NCBI GenBank assembly: GCA_016748015.1 | Contig: JAAOMT010000474.1 | Location: 1-23,482 of the forward strand | Source: Geosiphon pyriformis | Taxonomy: Eukaryota; Glomeromycota; Glomeromycetes; Archaeosporales; Geosiphonaceae | Length of the DNA: 23,482 nucleotides | Direction: 5' to 3' | In this document: positions 8,154 to 17,188 of the stretch, in pieces | How the letters are laid out: the number at the start of each line of letters is the position of its first letter | How positions within the stretch are numbered: position 1 is the first letter of the stretch | Program-made: the position numbers and the translations under genes | The notes under the pieces: model-generated | Told to the model about the DNA's origin: nothing | Database searches by the model: none | The model's input: the letters and a program-made list of their open reading frames with translations, nothing else

Positions 8154-8507
8154 TCACCATAATTCATCATTGTCATGTGGACAACTGTCCAATCGCTGTA
8201 CAGCTCTTCTCCAGGCAGCTTCTATTGGTGTCTCTTTCTCGACCCAGTCACTGATGAGGATTGTGTATTGGCAGAAAACTTTACATGTTTCTCCTCTTCC
8301 AGGAATGTCATTCCACATTCCTTTGTCGAGGAGAGTTTTTCCACAGGCTAAACATAGTGTATTATTCCATTTTCCCACTCGTTTTGGTCTTCTAAAATGT
8401 TTGACAAGGCATGTGCAGCAATAGAACTTGGTTGCTGTTTGATATTCTTTGTCGTCACCACAGCATGCACTTATTGATGACAATTTCTTGTCACAATCAA
8501 TGCACAC
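8154..8507 (-). pseudogene. Cysteine-cluster domain between protease and dUTPase (inner element)
   Basis: A 117-codon open segment. It has repeated paired cysteines (CIDC near residue 2, CC at 15-16, CCTC near 30, CLAC near 53), giving a probable two-zinc fold of unknown role, followed by MWNDIPGRGETCKVFCQYTILISDWV and a helical tail ending in SCPHDNDELW. It stops with TGA two bases before the next frame's ATG, and the aligned outer copy also has a stop here (CTT TGA AGA ATG). Both look like decay of an ancestral E-L-W-R-M-A junction, so this piece and the dUTPase were one polyprotein. I recognise it as typical of Glomeromycotina gypsy elements but know no named function. Confidence 0.6.
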
Positions 8508-8899
8508 TAGTTTGGGTCAGCAATAGGTGAATGGTTGTGGTATTGTGTGTTGATAGGAGGTATACGAATTTGTTGGCAGTGGTTTTTTTTTTTTCGCTTT
8601 TCCTTTCCCTTTGTTGCTTTCTTCTCATTCTCAGCTTGGTGTTAGTTCCCTTTCACCATTGTCGGTTCAGGTCAGGTTGTCCGTTTCCCAGGTAAAGTTT
8701 TTTTTTTTGCTTTCCTTTGGAGTTGTCATCCCATGATAGTATTGGTGGCAGTTCGTTGTGATCAACATCAGCCCATAATACTTAGTACACCTTCCAAGTA
8801 GACTTTAGTTTTTTCTCTTCGAGATTAATAAGCAGCACTGATATCATAATGTTGTCAGGTTTGAAATGGCCACATGTTGTCAGTACTCATGTGTGTTGG

Positions 8900-9330
8900 C
8901 TATTTCGGCTGAGCTAGAGCTTTTGTGTGGTCCAGTTGAGGACAGCATTGTTTTTAGACAACCAATTATTGCCCACTAGTGCTTGGTATTGGGTTGCTTC
9001 CATTACCAAGACTTTGATGGGAGTAATAATGCCATTAACTTCAATTGAGAAGTCATCAATTTCACCAATAGGCATTTTTGTGACACCATCAGCAGTGATG
9101 ATTCTAGTGCTGACAGCTTAATCAACTCGGTGACCTAATTGATTCATGAATTGTTGTGTAATGATGCTGCTTGCTGAACTACTGTCAAGAATTAACTTGA
9201 TAGAATGGCCATCGACTTTTGCATCAGTGTACATGGCAGTAATGGGTTTTTCTTCCAGAACTGCTCCACTGAATAAGGGGACTGACGTAACTTCCTCGAG
9301 TTCAAATGAAAGACTCGTCATTGATGACAA
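8900..9330 (-). pseudogene. Retropepsin (aspartic protease) of the inner element, degraded active site
   Basis: Would cleave the Gag-Pol polyprotein. The first half reads GAVLEEKPITAMYTDAKVDG then IKLILDSSSASSIITQQF. The catalytic triad of this family is D-S/T-G; here it is D-S-S, a Gly-to-Ser change explained by one G-to-A transition. A TAA at 9118-9120 after LGHRVD interrupts the fold (probably CAA, since AVSTRIITADG follows in the same frame). The second half (TKMPIGEIDDF, TPIKVLVMEATQYQALVGNNWL) carries the usual ALVGNDWL-like end, with Asn for Asp. Downstream to about 8520 the sequence is a degenerate hinge with basic runs and several stops. Neither the stop nor the active site would allow function. 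Confidence 0.8.
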
Positions 9331-9336
9331 TTACTA

Positions 9337-11535
9337 GTGGGATGTTGTTGGTAAGTATTGTTGATTGTTGATTGAGTTCTGGGTTGTTGGAAGTAATGTC
9401 TTCTGGGATAACCAGAAGACTTAAATAGTTCTGAGAATTCAGGTTTTGGGTGGAACTGATACCCGAATCTCACTGACGAGATCCTGTTTGTTGGCCTAAT
9501 GAACTGGGGATCAGTTAATGAACAACCATTGCTGATCTCCAGTTTTGGGTGACTCTGGATCTTGGATTTCTTTACATCATTGTAGCTGAGTTTTGGTGTG
9601 GCATTTGAACTTGTTGGGGTTGATAAATTACTTGTGGCTGCAGCTGATAAATGACTTGTGGCTATGGTTGATAAATTGTTGGTGGCTGCAGCTAATAAAT
9701 TGGTGGTTGATATATTGTTGGCTGATAAATTGGTTGCTGTGTCATAGACAAGTAAGCGTTTTGATATTGCTTTTGATTGGATTGGTGATTCGGAGTCTGA
9801 AACTGGCAATCGGAGTTTCGATAATGATTTTTCAATCATAAGTTGCTATAAGTATGGCAGTTTGTTCTAATATGCCTTTGTTTACTATAGTTGTAGCAGA
9901 CATGTATTTCTGGCTGTCATGACTGATTAGTGGATAATCCTGGATGTGATTGATTCTGGAAATGATTCACATTTCCTAAATTATTATGTCATTGGAGTGG
10001 CTGATAAATTGCACAATTGTCAGCTAAGTAGCCCTCTAATTTCTGATTGATGTTATTACTGAATTGTTTTAGCTTGGAATCCAGGTCAGATGATTTATTC
10101 ATTACTAAATTCACAGCTTGGGCATGGTTAGCTTCTAACTCGGCTGCTTCAAAATCTCTAGCATGAGTCACAGTGGTTGGGAGATTAACTGGATGCATTG
10201 ACGTACTTGCTGGAGGATGCTACTGTGCAATCCTTAGATAAATTGGTTCAAGATCTGTGGCACTGTAAAGTAGTCAGCTTGGATTGCCTGAATTTGGCAC
10301 AGATTTCTATAGAAGCATCCCAAGTAAGTGGTGACTGCTTCTGTGTCTTCTTGTTTGATAGTGGTGAAAGTACTTGCCAAGCAGTTGATGCTGTTGTTAT
10401 CACTAAAATACCTCAAAAATTCTAATTTGAAGACATTAAAGTTTTGAGGTTTCTGGGCTAGACTGTAATACCAAGAGTCTGCTGTGTTTTTGAGAAAATA
10501 GGGGATAACTTGCATGGTTCTGGCATCATCCCAGTTATTGGCAGTGATTGCTTTGGCAATGTTATTAATCCAGGCTTGAGCGTTGTCCTCTTTGTCAGTA
10601 AATTTCTTGAGTTTGGTTATTGGTGTGTATGCCATTGGATCTAAGTTGGGTTGTGGTGATTGTAGAAGTAGTACTAGTGACTGTTGAATCTGCTGGTGTG
10701 GTTGTTGTGGTGGCTGGCCAATCGGTTCAACTGGTGGTGAGTTAATGACAATAATGGGAGGTAAGTCCAGTTGATTAATTAGATTGGAATTCTAATTGTT
10801 CTGATTTGGCAGTAGTTGAATATTCAGAGTTTCAATTTCCAGGTTTTCTAAATTTAAATTTTGCTGGGTTTGAAAATTTGGTGTTTTAACTTCCGAGTTT
10901 TTAGTGATCAGATTCTGGTAAGTAAATTTTTGATCTTCCAATTTTTCTTTCTCTTCTTCTTCAGATAGTTCCCATGGGGTAGCAGTTCCAAAGTCCGGTT
11001 GAGATGGTAGTGATTGAATTTCTGATGGCATTGGTGATTGCAATTTAAATCCTTTGAAGTATTTGCTGTATGGTCCTAATAATTCTGTTTTCCTTTGTTT
11101 ACTTTGGAATAGGAATCATTCAAATGCTAATGTCGCATTTGATGTGGACATGCCTGTTGATAAAATGTTGATGGCACTTCTGGGTATATAGTGATAAGAT
11201 GGATTGGTTGGTGATTCAACTCTTGTCTTCTTCCAAGTAGGTAGTTGTATCTTTCTGGGAGTTACTGCTGGTGTTTGTAGTTTTTTTTTGCCTTTACTAG
11301 TGTATGTAATTGGATATTTTTGTTGAGTGTAATGTTCAATTTCTTTGTTGATTTCAGTGATAATGGATGCAAAATTATGATTTGTTGGTAGGTTGGTGTT
11401 TTGAATTAATTCTCTATAGAAAGTTTCCCTTGCTGGTTCAGTATTCACTGGTGTTCCTAACAAAGAGAAAATCTTTTCATTAACATAGAAATTAAAGGCT
11501 GATTCGGCAGATATATGATTGTGGTTTAATCCCAA
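9337..11535 (-). pseudogene. Gag of the inner element: capsid, degenerate zinc knuckle, Q/P-rich tail
   Basis: Structural protein of the virus-like particle. From 11535 one frame runs to 10234 through a TGA (11116) and a TAG (10792), both readable as mutated CGA and CAG. The order is an N-terminal helical region (FNFYVNEKIFSLLGTP), a basic Pro-rich stretch (PAVTPRKIQLPTWKKTRVES), an acidic stretch (WELSEEEEKEKLEDQ), and a retrotransposon capsid core from MAYTPITKL (10635), with AWINNIAKAITANNWDD, SWYYSLAQKP and FKLEFLRYFSD. A frameshift near 10200 moves to the next frame (HARDFEAAELEANHAQAVN), which reaches a CCHC knuckle near 9905 reading CYNYSKQRHIRTNC: the second Cys is Tyr and the Gly is Arg, both G-to-A changes. 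A YQP-repeat tail follows. No ATG opens the first segment; it follows a TAA closely, so the true start is unclear. Confidence 0.8.
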
Positions 11536-11672
11536 GTGTTAACAATAGTGTTGAAATAAAGATTTCGCAAATCCTAAATAGTTTGCTCCTATATTTTCTG
11601 ATTCTGCCACTTTTGGATGGTGTTTGTTAGTGCTGGTTCTCTGTAGGATTATACCTCACAGAGAGCACCAAA
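11536..11672 (-). other. 5' leader of the inner element
   Basis: The untranslated stretch between the 5' LTR and Gag. It carries the primer-binding site next to the LTR and a strong imperfect hairpin overlapping it (11635-11669). Nothing else is recognisable. Confidence 0.5.
11653..11670 (-). other. Primer-binding site of the inner element
   Basis: Two bases inside the 5' LTR the minus strand reads TGGTGCTCTCTGTGAGGT. PBS sequences begin TGG because they pair with the 3' CCA of a tRNA. The implied tRNA end is CACAGAGAGCACCA; I cannot assign the tRNA species from memory. Position and the TGG start are the support. Confidence 0.65.
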
Positions 11673-12274
11673 TGTTATAGTTGATTATTTGGGGTCTCAG
11701 GTCAAATAACAAACTCATAACTTAGTGCTCAAAAGCTACTCGCGTTGTTGATAATATCTTTAAATAGTTGGTATCTGAAGGTTTTCCAAATAAGTTCTTT
11801 GTATAATAGACAGAGATTCAATAGTTGTTTTATCTGTAGCTTCCCAGATTTGCAAGTCTGTCAATTTTTTTCTCGGCTTGGTGGCCAGCAATTTTCTGGT
11901 AAGTAATCCGTATTTTCTATACGTGTTCTACCCACTCACAGGGGTCTTTTACCAGGCAATTCTTAATGTCAGTAATTAGTGCTTTTAATCAATTGGTTAG
12001 TACACAATAATAAAATCAAAAAAAATAAAGAAAATAAAGAAATATAAAGAAATAAGCCAAGATGATTTGCAACTTTAGTATCCCATCAATAGCCATAATC
12101 AAGAGCTATTGTTCCAGTATAGTTAAGTATCAATTACTATCAACATGAATAGTTGATAGTAGATGTGGGTTTTGAGATAACAAATAGTTATTTATTAGAT
12201 GATTGTGATTTGGAGAATTGCTTCGATTAAATCTAAACTGAAAGGTCTGTTTTTTTAGTTTCTAATTCTACTGC

Positions 12275-12282
12275 TATATATA
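12275..12282 (-). promoter_or_regulatory. TATA box in the inner 5' LTR (element promoter)
   Basis: TATATATA in the conserved block GCTATATATACATAATTGA; the presumed promoter for the inner element's full-length RNA, with the GGAATTCC-rich array (12304-12436) just upstream of it. Confidence 0.5.
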
Positions 12283-12303
12283 CATAATTGAGATTCTTCA
12301 ATT

Positions 12304-12436
12304 CCTCAATTTTTCACAACAGGAATCCTGCAATTCCTTTGAAAAGAATCCTGGAATTCTGAAACCCTGCAATTCCTTGTGAGAATTTTGTAATTCCTGG
12401 AATTCTGCAATTCCTAAGAAGAATCCTGGAATTCCA
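12304..12436. repeat. GGAATTCC-rich minisatellite in U3 of the inner 5' LTR
   Basis: Same array as at 3022-3178 but one sub-unit shorter: here ACAACAGGAATCCTGCAATT follows where the left LTR has an extra GAATCCTGGAATTCCT-type piece. The 17-bp loss explains the whole length difference between the LTRs. Confidence 0.8.
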
Positions 12437-12509
12437 CATTTTACTACGTCTACTTTTGATTGGCTAATAACTATGCTAATATATATTCCTTATATTTCTA
12501 TGAGTAACA

Positions 12510-12513
12510 ACAA
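12510..12513. repeat. Target-site duplication ACAA, right copy
   Basis: Matches 2391-2394 on the other side of the inner element. On the minus strand it is TTGT, within codons for Leu-His-Cys of the outer integrase. Confidence 0.85.
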
Positions 12514-13640
12514 TGTAGAAGTACTTTGTCTCCAATCTTGAATTCAACTGGTTTGTCTGGTAGTTGGTTATTGTGTCTCTTTTTTTGTTTTTTTTGTGTC
12601 TTTTTAATGTTATCAGCTGCTTTTCGTCGTTTGTTTTCTAGAGTTTTTATCAAATCATATGTTCTTCTTAGTAACATTTCCTGAAAATTGTCTACAGTTA
12701 TTGGTTCTGTTAGATAAGTGTTGACTTCTATCTTGACTGGTAGTGTTGCTGTTCTACCGTATACTAATTCAAATGATGTTGCTTGTATAGTGTCTTGCTT
12801 CATTGTCTGATAAGCAAATAGTACTAATAATATAAACAAATTCCATTCATTCTGGTTTTCTTGACTGTTCTTGGCAACTGCTTTACACAGTATTCTATTG
12901 AATCTTTCAACTAGTCCATTGGTTTGTGGATGATATGGTGATGACAATAGTCTTTTAACTTCAAATCTTTAACTTAATTCTGCCAGTGTTTTGTTCACAA
13001 AGTGAGTTCCTTGATCTGATAGTAGTTTTTTTGGACATCTGTGTTGACAGATCAAATCTTGATAGACAAATTCAACAATGGATTCTGTATCTGCTCTTTG
13101 AATGACTTTTGCTTCTGGCCATTTAGTGAGATAATTTATAGCTATTGCAATATATCTGTTGCTTCTGCTGGTGATTGTTAATAATCTGACTAAGTCAATT
13201 CTAATGCGATTGAATGATTGTCCCACTTTGATTTGTCTTAATGGTTCACTGGGTCTTGTTCTTTCTCTTCTCTAACAAGCATCACAATTTTGAACATATT
13301 GGATGATGTCTGGATACATTGATGGCTAATAGTATCTTTTTCTGGTTCTTTTCATGGTTGCTTCTTTATGAAAATGTCCTGTTGTTGGGTCTAAGTGCAT
13401 GTTGAATATTATTGTTTCTTTCTCTGGTTCTGTAATTACTCTAATTGGTTGATCTGAATTTCTTCTGTTCTTTTAGTAAAGTATATTTTGATAATTGATA
13501 AAATATTTTGATTGTTGTTTTATGTTGTTTTGTTTCTTTTGAGATAATTTCTTCTTGAATAATTGAGTATTTATATAATGTTGAAGTTGTTGGTATTTTT
13601 GCATATTTATGTTTTGTTATATTTTTGAGTTGAAATGTTT
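12514..13640 (-). pseudogene. Integrase of the outer element (5' part), split and frameshifted
   Basis: Collinear with the inner integrase. The segment 13226-12969 carries the first catalytic Asp (IRIDLVRLL) and the second (LLSDQGTHFVN). A stop and a frame change just after that (about 12960) separate them from 12947-12498, which has SSPYHPQTNGLVERFNR with the catalytic Glu and then FAYQTMKQDTIQATSFELVYGR. The frame KIGDKVLLHC runs into the inner LTR; the tail resumes at 2394. The N-terminal zinc domain (about 13440-13260) is recognisable but interrupted: TAGs replace Trp and Gln/Arg positions. The Glu box is closer to the gypsy consensus (GLVERFN) than the inner copy (KLVEKFN). Confidence 0.8.
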
Positions 13641-13689
13641 TTAAATTTGTCTCATTCATAACAATCTGTCAGCATTTTTATTGTCTTTT

Positions 13690-14096
13690 CCTTTTTTATA
13701 ATGTACTGTATAATTAAATGGTAAAAGTTCTATTTTCTATCTGGCATGGTGATTGTCTGCAAATTTTTGTTTCTGGATTGAAGTCAATTCCTTGTGATTT
13801 GTATATATTTCAAACTTTTGGCTCAAGTATTCTCTCCATTTTATGACTGCCCAATAGATTGCTAAATGTTCCAGTACTAGTGTTTCATAATTCTTTTTGG
13901 CTGGACTTAAGCTTCTACTGGTGTAAGCTACTAGATGTTCTCTTTTATCTGGTTTTTTTTGTAATAGTACTGCTCCCAATGCTTGACTTGATGCATCAGT
14001 GATAATGATAAATGGCTTGCTATGATCCAGATAGATTAGTATTGGAGCTTGAATAAGCTTTCTCCTTAGTGTATCAAAAGCTTCTTGCTGTATTTT
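13690..14096 (-). pseudogene. RNase H domain of the outer element, later catalytic Asp lost
   Basis: Reads LIQAPILIYLDHSKPFIIITDASSQALGAVLLQKKPDK, keeping the first catalytic Asp (TDAS) that the inner copy has lost. VLEHLAIYWAVIKW retains the Glu. The next acidic position, Asp in MDHK of the inner copy, is Asn here (YTNHKELTSIQ). The open segment is 13979-13737; it ends in a stop after NHHAR where the inner copy has SRWKMALS, consistent with TGG to TAG. The C-terminal part is degraded. Confidence 0.75.
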
Positions 14097-14099
14097 TGT

Positions 14100-15060
14100 C
14101 TATTTATATTTGGTGTTTTTTGTTTGGAGCTGATGTAGTGGTTGAGCTATTTTAGAAAAGTCTTTGATAAAGTGGCAGTAGTATCCAACAAATCCCAAGA
14201 ATGCTTTTAGTTCTGTGAGATTGTTTGGTATTAGAAAGTTTTTGACAACTTCAATTTTGTCTGGATCTGTTTTGATGCCATCTTTGCTCACAATATGTCC
14301 CAAGAATTTTAGTTCCATCTTTCCAAAGAAACACTTAGTTGTATTTAGTTTCAATCCAGCTCTTCTGAGTTTTTCAAATACTTGCTGGAGGTAATGCAGA
14401 TGATTATCGAATGTTTTTGAAAACACATTTGTGTTATCTAGATAGACAACTACTGATTTCCATAGTAATCTGGTATAGACAATTTCTATAAGTTGTTGGA
14501 ATATTGCTGGAGCATTTATCAAGCCAAATAGCATGACTTCAAATTCAAAATTTTCTTTTTTTGTCATAAATGCAGTCTTTTCTTTGTCAGCTGAGTCCAT
14601 GACTACTTGCCAGTAACCATTATCTAAATCTAGTGTTAAGAACCATTTATTTCCTCCAAAAGCATCGAATAGTTCTTGGATCTTTGGAGTTGGGTAGCTG
14701 TCTTCTTTGATTACTCCATTCAATTTCCAGTAATCTACACAAAAGCAGATTTTTCCATTCTTCTTCCAGATTAGTATCACTGGTGATGACCATGAATTTA
14801 TTGATGACTGAATTAGCCATTGTCAAACATCCAATTGATTTCTTGACGAATGATCTTATGGCTAGCTGGTGATACTCTGTATGCTCTTTGCTTAATTGGT
14901 ATTGCATCTCCAGTTTTAATCTGATGCTAGATAATATTGGTGCAGCCAAATTCATTTTTGCTTGTAAAGATGTTGTTGAAATCACTGAGTAATATCTTTA
15001 GTTGTATTTGTTGAAGTGGGTCTAGATTTTCCATGTTGATCTGTTCCAATTGTTCTGGTT
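14100..15060 (-). pseudogene. Reverse transcriptase of the outer element, YLDN active site
   Basis: The 226-codon segment 14780-14100 spans most of RT: KNGKICFCVDYWKLNG, LTLDLDNGYWQVVMDSADKEK with the first catalytic Asp at residue 51, APAIFQQLIE, SVVVYLDNTNVFSKTF with Asn at residue 116 where YxDD needs Asp, KLNTTKCFFGKMELKFLGH, and the connection FLGFVGYYCHFIKDFSKI. The N-terminal fingers (15060-14790) are recognisable (FTSKNEFG, AIPIKQRAYRVSPASHKII) but a one-base deletion near 14815 throws the frame off after MFDNG. It is the best preserved RT in the window. Confidence 0.85.
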
Positions 15061-15259
15061 GAAGCAGATAACATTCATTTCGTTTATATATAGTCTGTGA
15101 TATAATATTTACATATCCACAAAGCTGTAGAAAGTCTGGAATGTGGTTTGGTAATTGATCCTTAACTTTAGTGATTAAATATCCAATGATGATTCCCTTT
15201 GGTATTTTGATAATATTTCTTATTGTGTTGTAGATGGAAATTTTGATATTTTTGGGGCT

Positions 15260-16398
15260 TTTGGCTCATATGTAAAGATTCATAAGTCCAATTTTTCCTG
15301 ATTCGCAAATGGTGGCTTCTGCTTTGAACAACTGAGCTTGATTTTTTACTTTTCTTTTTATGGCTAACATATACTGGTCATATGATGAAATAGAAATTGT
15401 TTGACAAGTTGAGATATTTTTTCTTTTGTTAATAACCTCTTTTTCTATCATATTAACTGGTATATCTATTCTACTTGTTGATCTGAATCCTTGTATCCCT
15501 CTTGCTGTTATCTCTAATTCTTCCCTGTTTTCTACTAACATTAATTAAGCTATTTTCACCAGAGGTAAGAATATTGCCTGTGCTATTTTTTTGTTTGGAT
15601 CTATAGTATATGCTTTTTTTGAATTATTTTGTAGCATAGCAATGATATTTCCTACATATCTTGCATCAATTATTCTTCCTCTAATGTTTATTTTTTTTTT
15701 CACTAAACTACTCCTAGATGTTAGTTGAACCATTGTTGCTGGAATTTCCAGTGCTATTTTTAGATCAATGCAAGTGTGTGAATGTGGTTCCAATTTGATG
15801 GGATCTTTCCCGAATATCTCAGATCAAATCCTGCATCAGTATTATGTATGTGTTCTGGCATGATATTTTTGCTATTATCACTGAACCATTTAAGTTTCTG
15901 TTCCTTAAAAAGGTCAGAAAATGTGATAAATGTTTTGGAGTTTGAATTGGAGTTTGAATCATCATCATTTTCATTGCTATTTGGAGCAGAGCTGGAATCA
16001 TTGTTTTCATTATCATTGTTGTTAGAGTTTGAATCAGAATCAAAAGTTGATTCCAATTCTGATGCACAGTTGCTTATTGGTTTGTTTTCTTCTGGAATTG
16101 TGTAGATCATGTGTGGTGGTAAATTGTAAATGAGGTCACACTCATTACAATACTGGAAGTCACATGGAATCAAACAGTGGTCACATAATCAGGTGTTTAT
16201 TTCTTTCAAGCATTGTTCCTGCTCTTCTCTGGTGGGTGCTAATTGCTGGTAATGTTCGTAGAATTTCTCTGGATTGTCCTCAATGTTGCAAAAGATGTTG
16301 AAAGTTTGGATGTATTCAGGTTCAGGAAGAGATGGAGAGTTGTTTTTAATTTCCAGTAGTTTGCTGGTTGTTGCGCCTTCTGCTTTTGCACTTGCCAT
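15260..16398 (-). pseudogene. Zinc ribbon and dUTPase region of the outer element, frameshifted
   Basis: Collinear with 6492-8153. 16398-16189 begins MASAKAEGATTSK and ends with a TGA where the inner copy has Arg (NTRLCCHC). The zinc ribbon LCDHCLIPCDFQYCNEC follows with all four cysteines, then an Asp/Asn/Ser-rich linker (16060-15940). dUTPase motif 1 HNTDAGFDLRYSG is cut by a frameshift near 15800; motif 2 TSRSSLVKK, motif 3 GRIIDARYVG with the catalytic Asp and Tyr, and motif 4 KKIAQAIF are in 15793-15545; a TAA (CAA in the consensus KIAQL) precedes 15541, and motif 5 is altered to GIQGFRSTSR, losing both glycines of GSTG. Dead, but it shows that the dUTPase was present in the ancestor of both elements. 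Confidence 0.8.
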
Positions 16399-16419
16399 TC
16401 TTCAAAGTTCATCTTCATC

Positions 16420-16787
16420 ATAAAGATATTCTTTCAATTGTCACAACACTTGTTTCTAGGCGTTGTCAATTGATGTTTTTTTGCATATCCAGTCATTGAT
16501 TAGGATCGTGTACTGACACATCTCGTTGCACGTTCCTCTATGCCCAAGAATGTCATTCCACATTTCTTTGTCTGGAAGAGTTTTTTCACAAGTTAAACAT
16601 GGTGTATTATCCCATTTTCCCACTTGTTTTGGCCTTCCAAAACATTCAATGAGACATCATGGCAATAAAACTTAATTGCTGTCTGGTATTCTTTGTCATT
16701 GCCACAACATGCACCCATTGAAGACAATTTCTTACTGTAATTGACGCATATAAGCTTTGGTCAATGATAATTTGGTTGTGGTAGTGT
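16420..16787 (-). pseudogene. Cysteine-cluster domain of the outer element
   Basis: Matches 8154-8507: LSSMGACCGNDKEYQTAIKFYC, a one-base frameshift, then CLIECFGRPKQVGKWDN, PCLTCEKTLPDKEMWNDI and CQYTILINDW. The CIDC pair at the start is degraded to CVNY (Cys to Tyr, G-to-A). Two stops (TAG and TGA) follow in the helical tail. The right edge is the junction with the lipase-like gene, and in a different frame the lipase reading runs on through this DNA to 16646. Confidence 0.7.
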
Positions 16788-17109
16788 GTAAGTATATGCA
16801 TGGTGAATGGTGGCCCTGTTTGTAGTTCTATACAAGCAAATACCTTTTGGGTAGCACACAAGCAATCATCTACCTCAATCCAATTTTCTAAAAGTGTATG
16901 GCTGTAAGATGATTTGGAAACTCTTTCTGGTAGCCTTGGAATATAATCATCAATATTAGTAATCCTATGAATTATAATTTTACTGGCAAGTGAATTCACA
17001 TATTGTGCAAATTGGTAATTCCCAACACGAGAATGTCCATAAGTATAAATTTTTACTTTTTGTTTAATGTTGAGAGTTATTAATTCTAGCATTCCAAGCA
17101 AAACATATA

Positions 17110-17188
17110 CTAAAATTTTAAAAGTATATCGATTTAGTATTTAAAATTAATTATGTTTTTATTTTAAAAAATTCTATAAATCTCTTAC
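17110..17188 (-). other. Intron 2 of the lipase-like gene
   Basis: 79 bp. The donor is GTTG|GTAAGA, close to consensus; the acceptor is TTTTAG|TATATG. Splicing joins GTT G and TA TAT, giving GSGVVYVLLGML, which matches the hydrophobic helix after the nucleophile elbow in lipases. Confidence 0.7.

Larger units (their letters stand above)
2395..12509 (-). mobile_element. Inner complete but inactive Ty3/gypsy LTR retrotransposon with dUTPase
   Basis: A 10,115-bp element transcribed right to left. Its parts in order are the 5' LTR (12509-11673), primer-binding site (11670-11653), Gag (about 11535-9337), retropepsin (9330-8900), cysteine cluster and dUTPase-RT linker (8507-6492), RT (to about 5800), RNase H (5795-5388), integrase (5326-3945), ORF3 (3891-3262), polypurine tract (3263-3249) and 3' LTR (3248-2395). 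The order PR-RT-RH-IN places it in Ty3/gypsy (Metaviridae). It is flanked by the ACAA duplication and inserted in the integrase of a related element. At least ten in-frame stops, several frameshifts and lost catalytic residues make it non-autonomous. The two LTRs differ substantially, almost only by transitions, so either it is old or it was hit by a C-to-T mutational process. Confidence 0.9.
11673..12509 (-). repeat. 5' LTR of the inner element
   Basis: It is 837 bp, with plus-strand ends TGTTATAG and GAGTAACA, and pairs with 2395-3248 along its whole length. It is followed directly by the target duplication ACAA and then by outer-element integrase sequence. It drives transcription leftward into Gag. 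Its minisatellite is 17 bp shorter than in the 3' LTR. Confidence 0.9.
12510..16790 (-). mobile_element. Outer Ty3/gypsy element, 5' part (cysteine clusters to integrase), 5' end missing
   Basis: The right-hand segment of the element split by the inner insertion. Right to left it holds a cysteine cluster (about 16760-16420), a zinc ribbon and dUTPase (16398-15260), RT (about 15060-14100), RNase H (14096-13690) and integrase (about 13640-12514), each collinear with 4235-8520 of the inner element. Homology ends near 16787-16795, where host lipase-like sequence begins; hinge, protease, gag, leader and 5' LTR are absent. Such a 5' loss is not normal for LTR-element insertion and points to a later deletion or rearrangement. 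Every domain has stops or frameshifts. Confidence 0.85.

Noticed and set aside
8029-8424. Plus-strand open frame of 131 codons
   Set aside because: It lies wholly antisense to the cysteine-cluster and dUTPase frames of the inner element, which show real domains; composition and position mark it as a shadow.
9593-9841. Plus-strand Trp/Leu-rich open frame that looks like a membrane protein
   Set aside because: Antisense of the Gag Q/P-rich repeat tail; TGG/TTG repeats mimic a hydrophobic protein.
15782-16105. Plus-strand open frame of 107 codons rich in Ser/Leu/Glu
   Set aside because: Antisense of the Asp/Asn/Ser-rich linker of the outer element; the repeats in that linker keep the opposite strand open.
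16189-16421. Two overlapping minus-strand frames near 16239-16421 as separate genes
   Set aside because: Only the frame beginning MASAKAEG aligns with the inner element; the other is an out-of-frame shadow.
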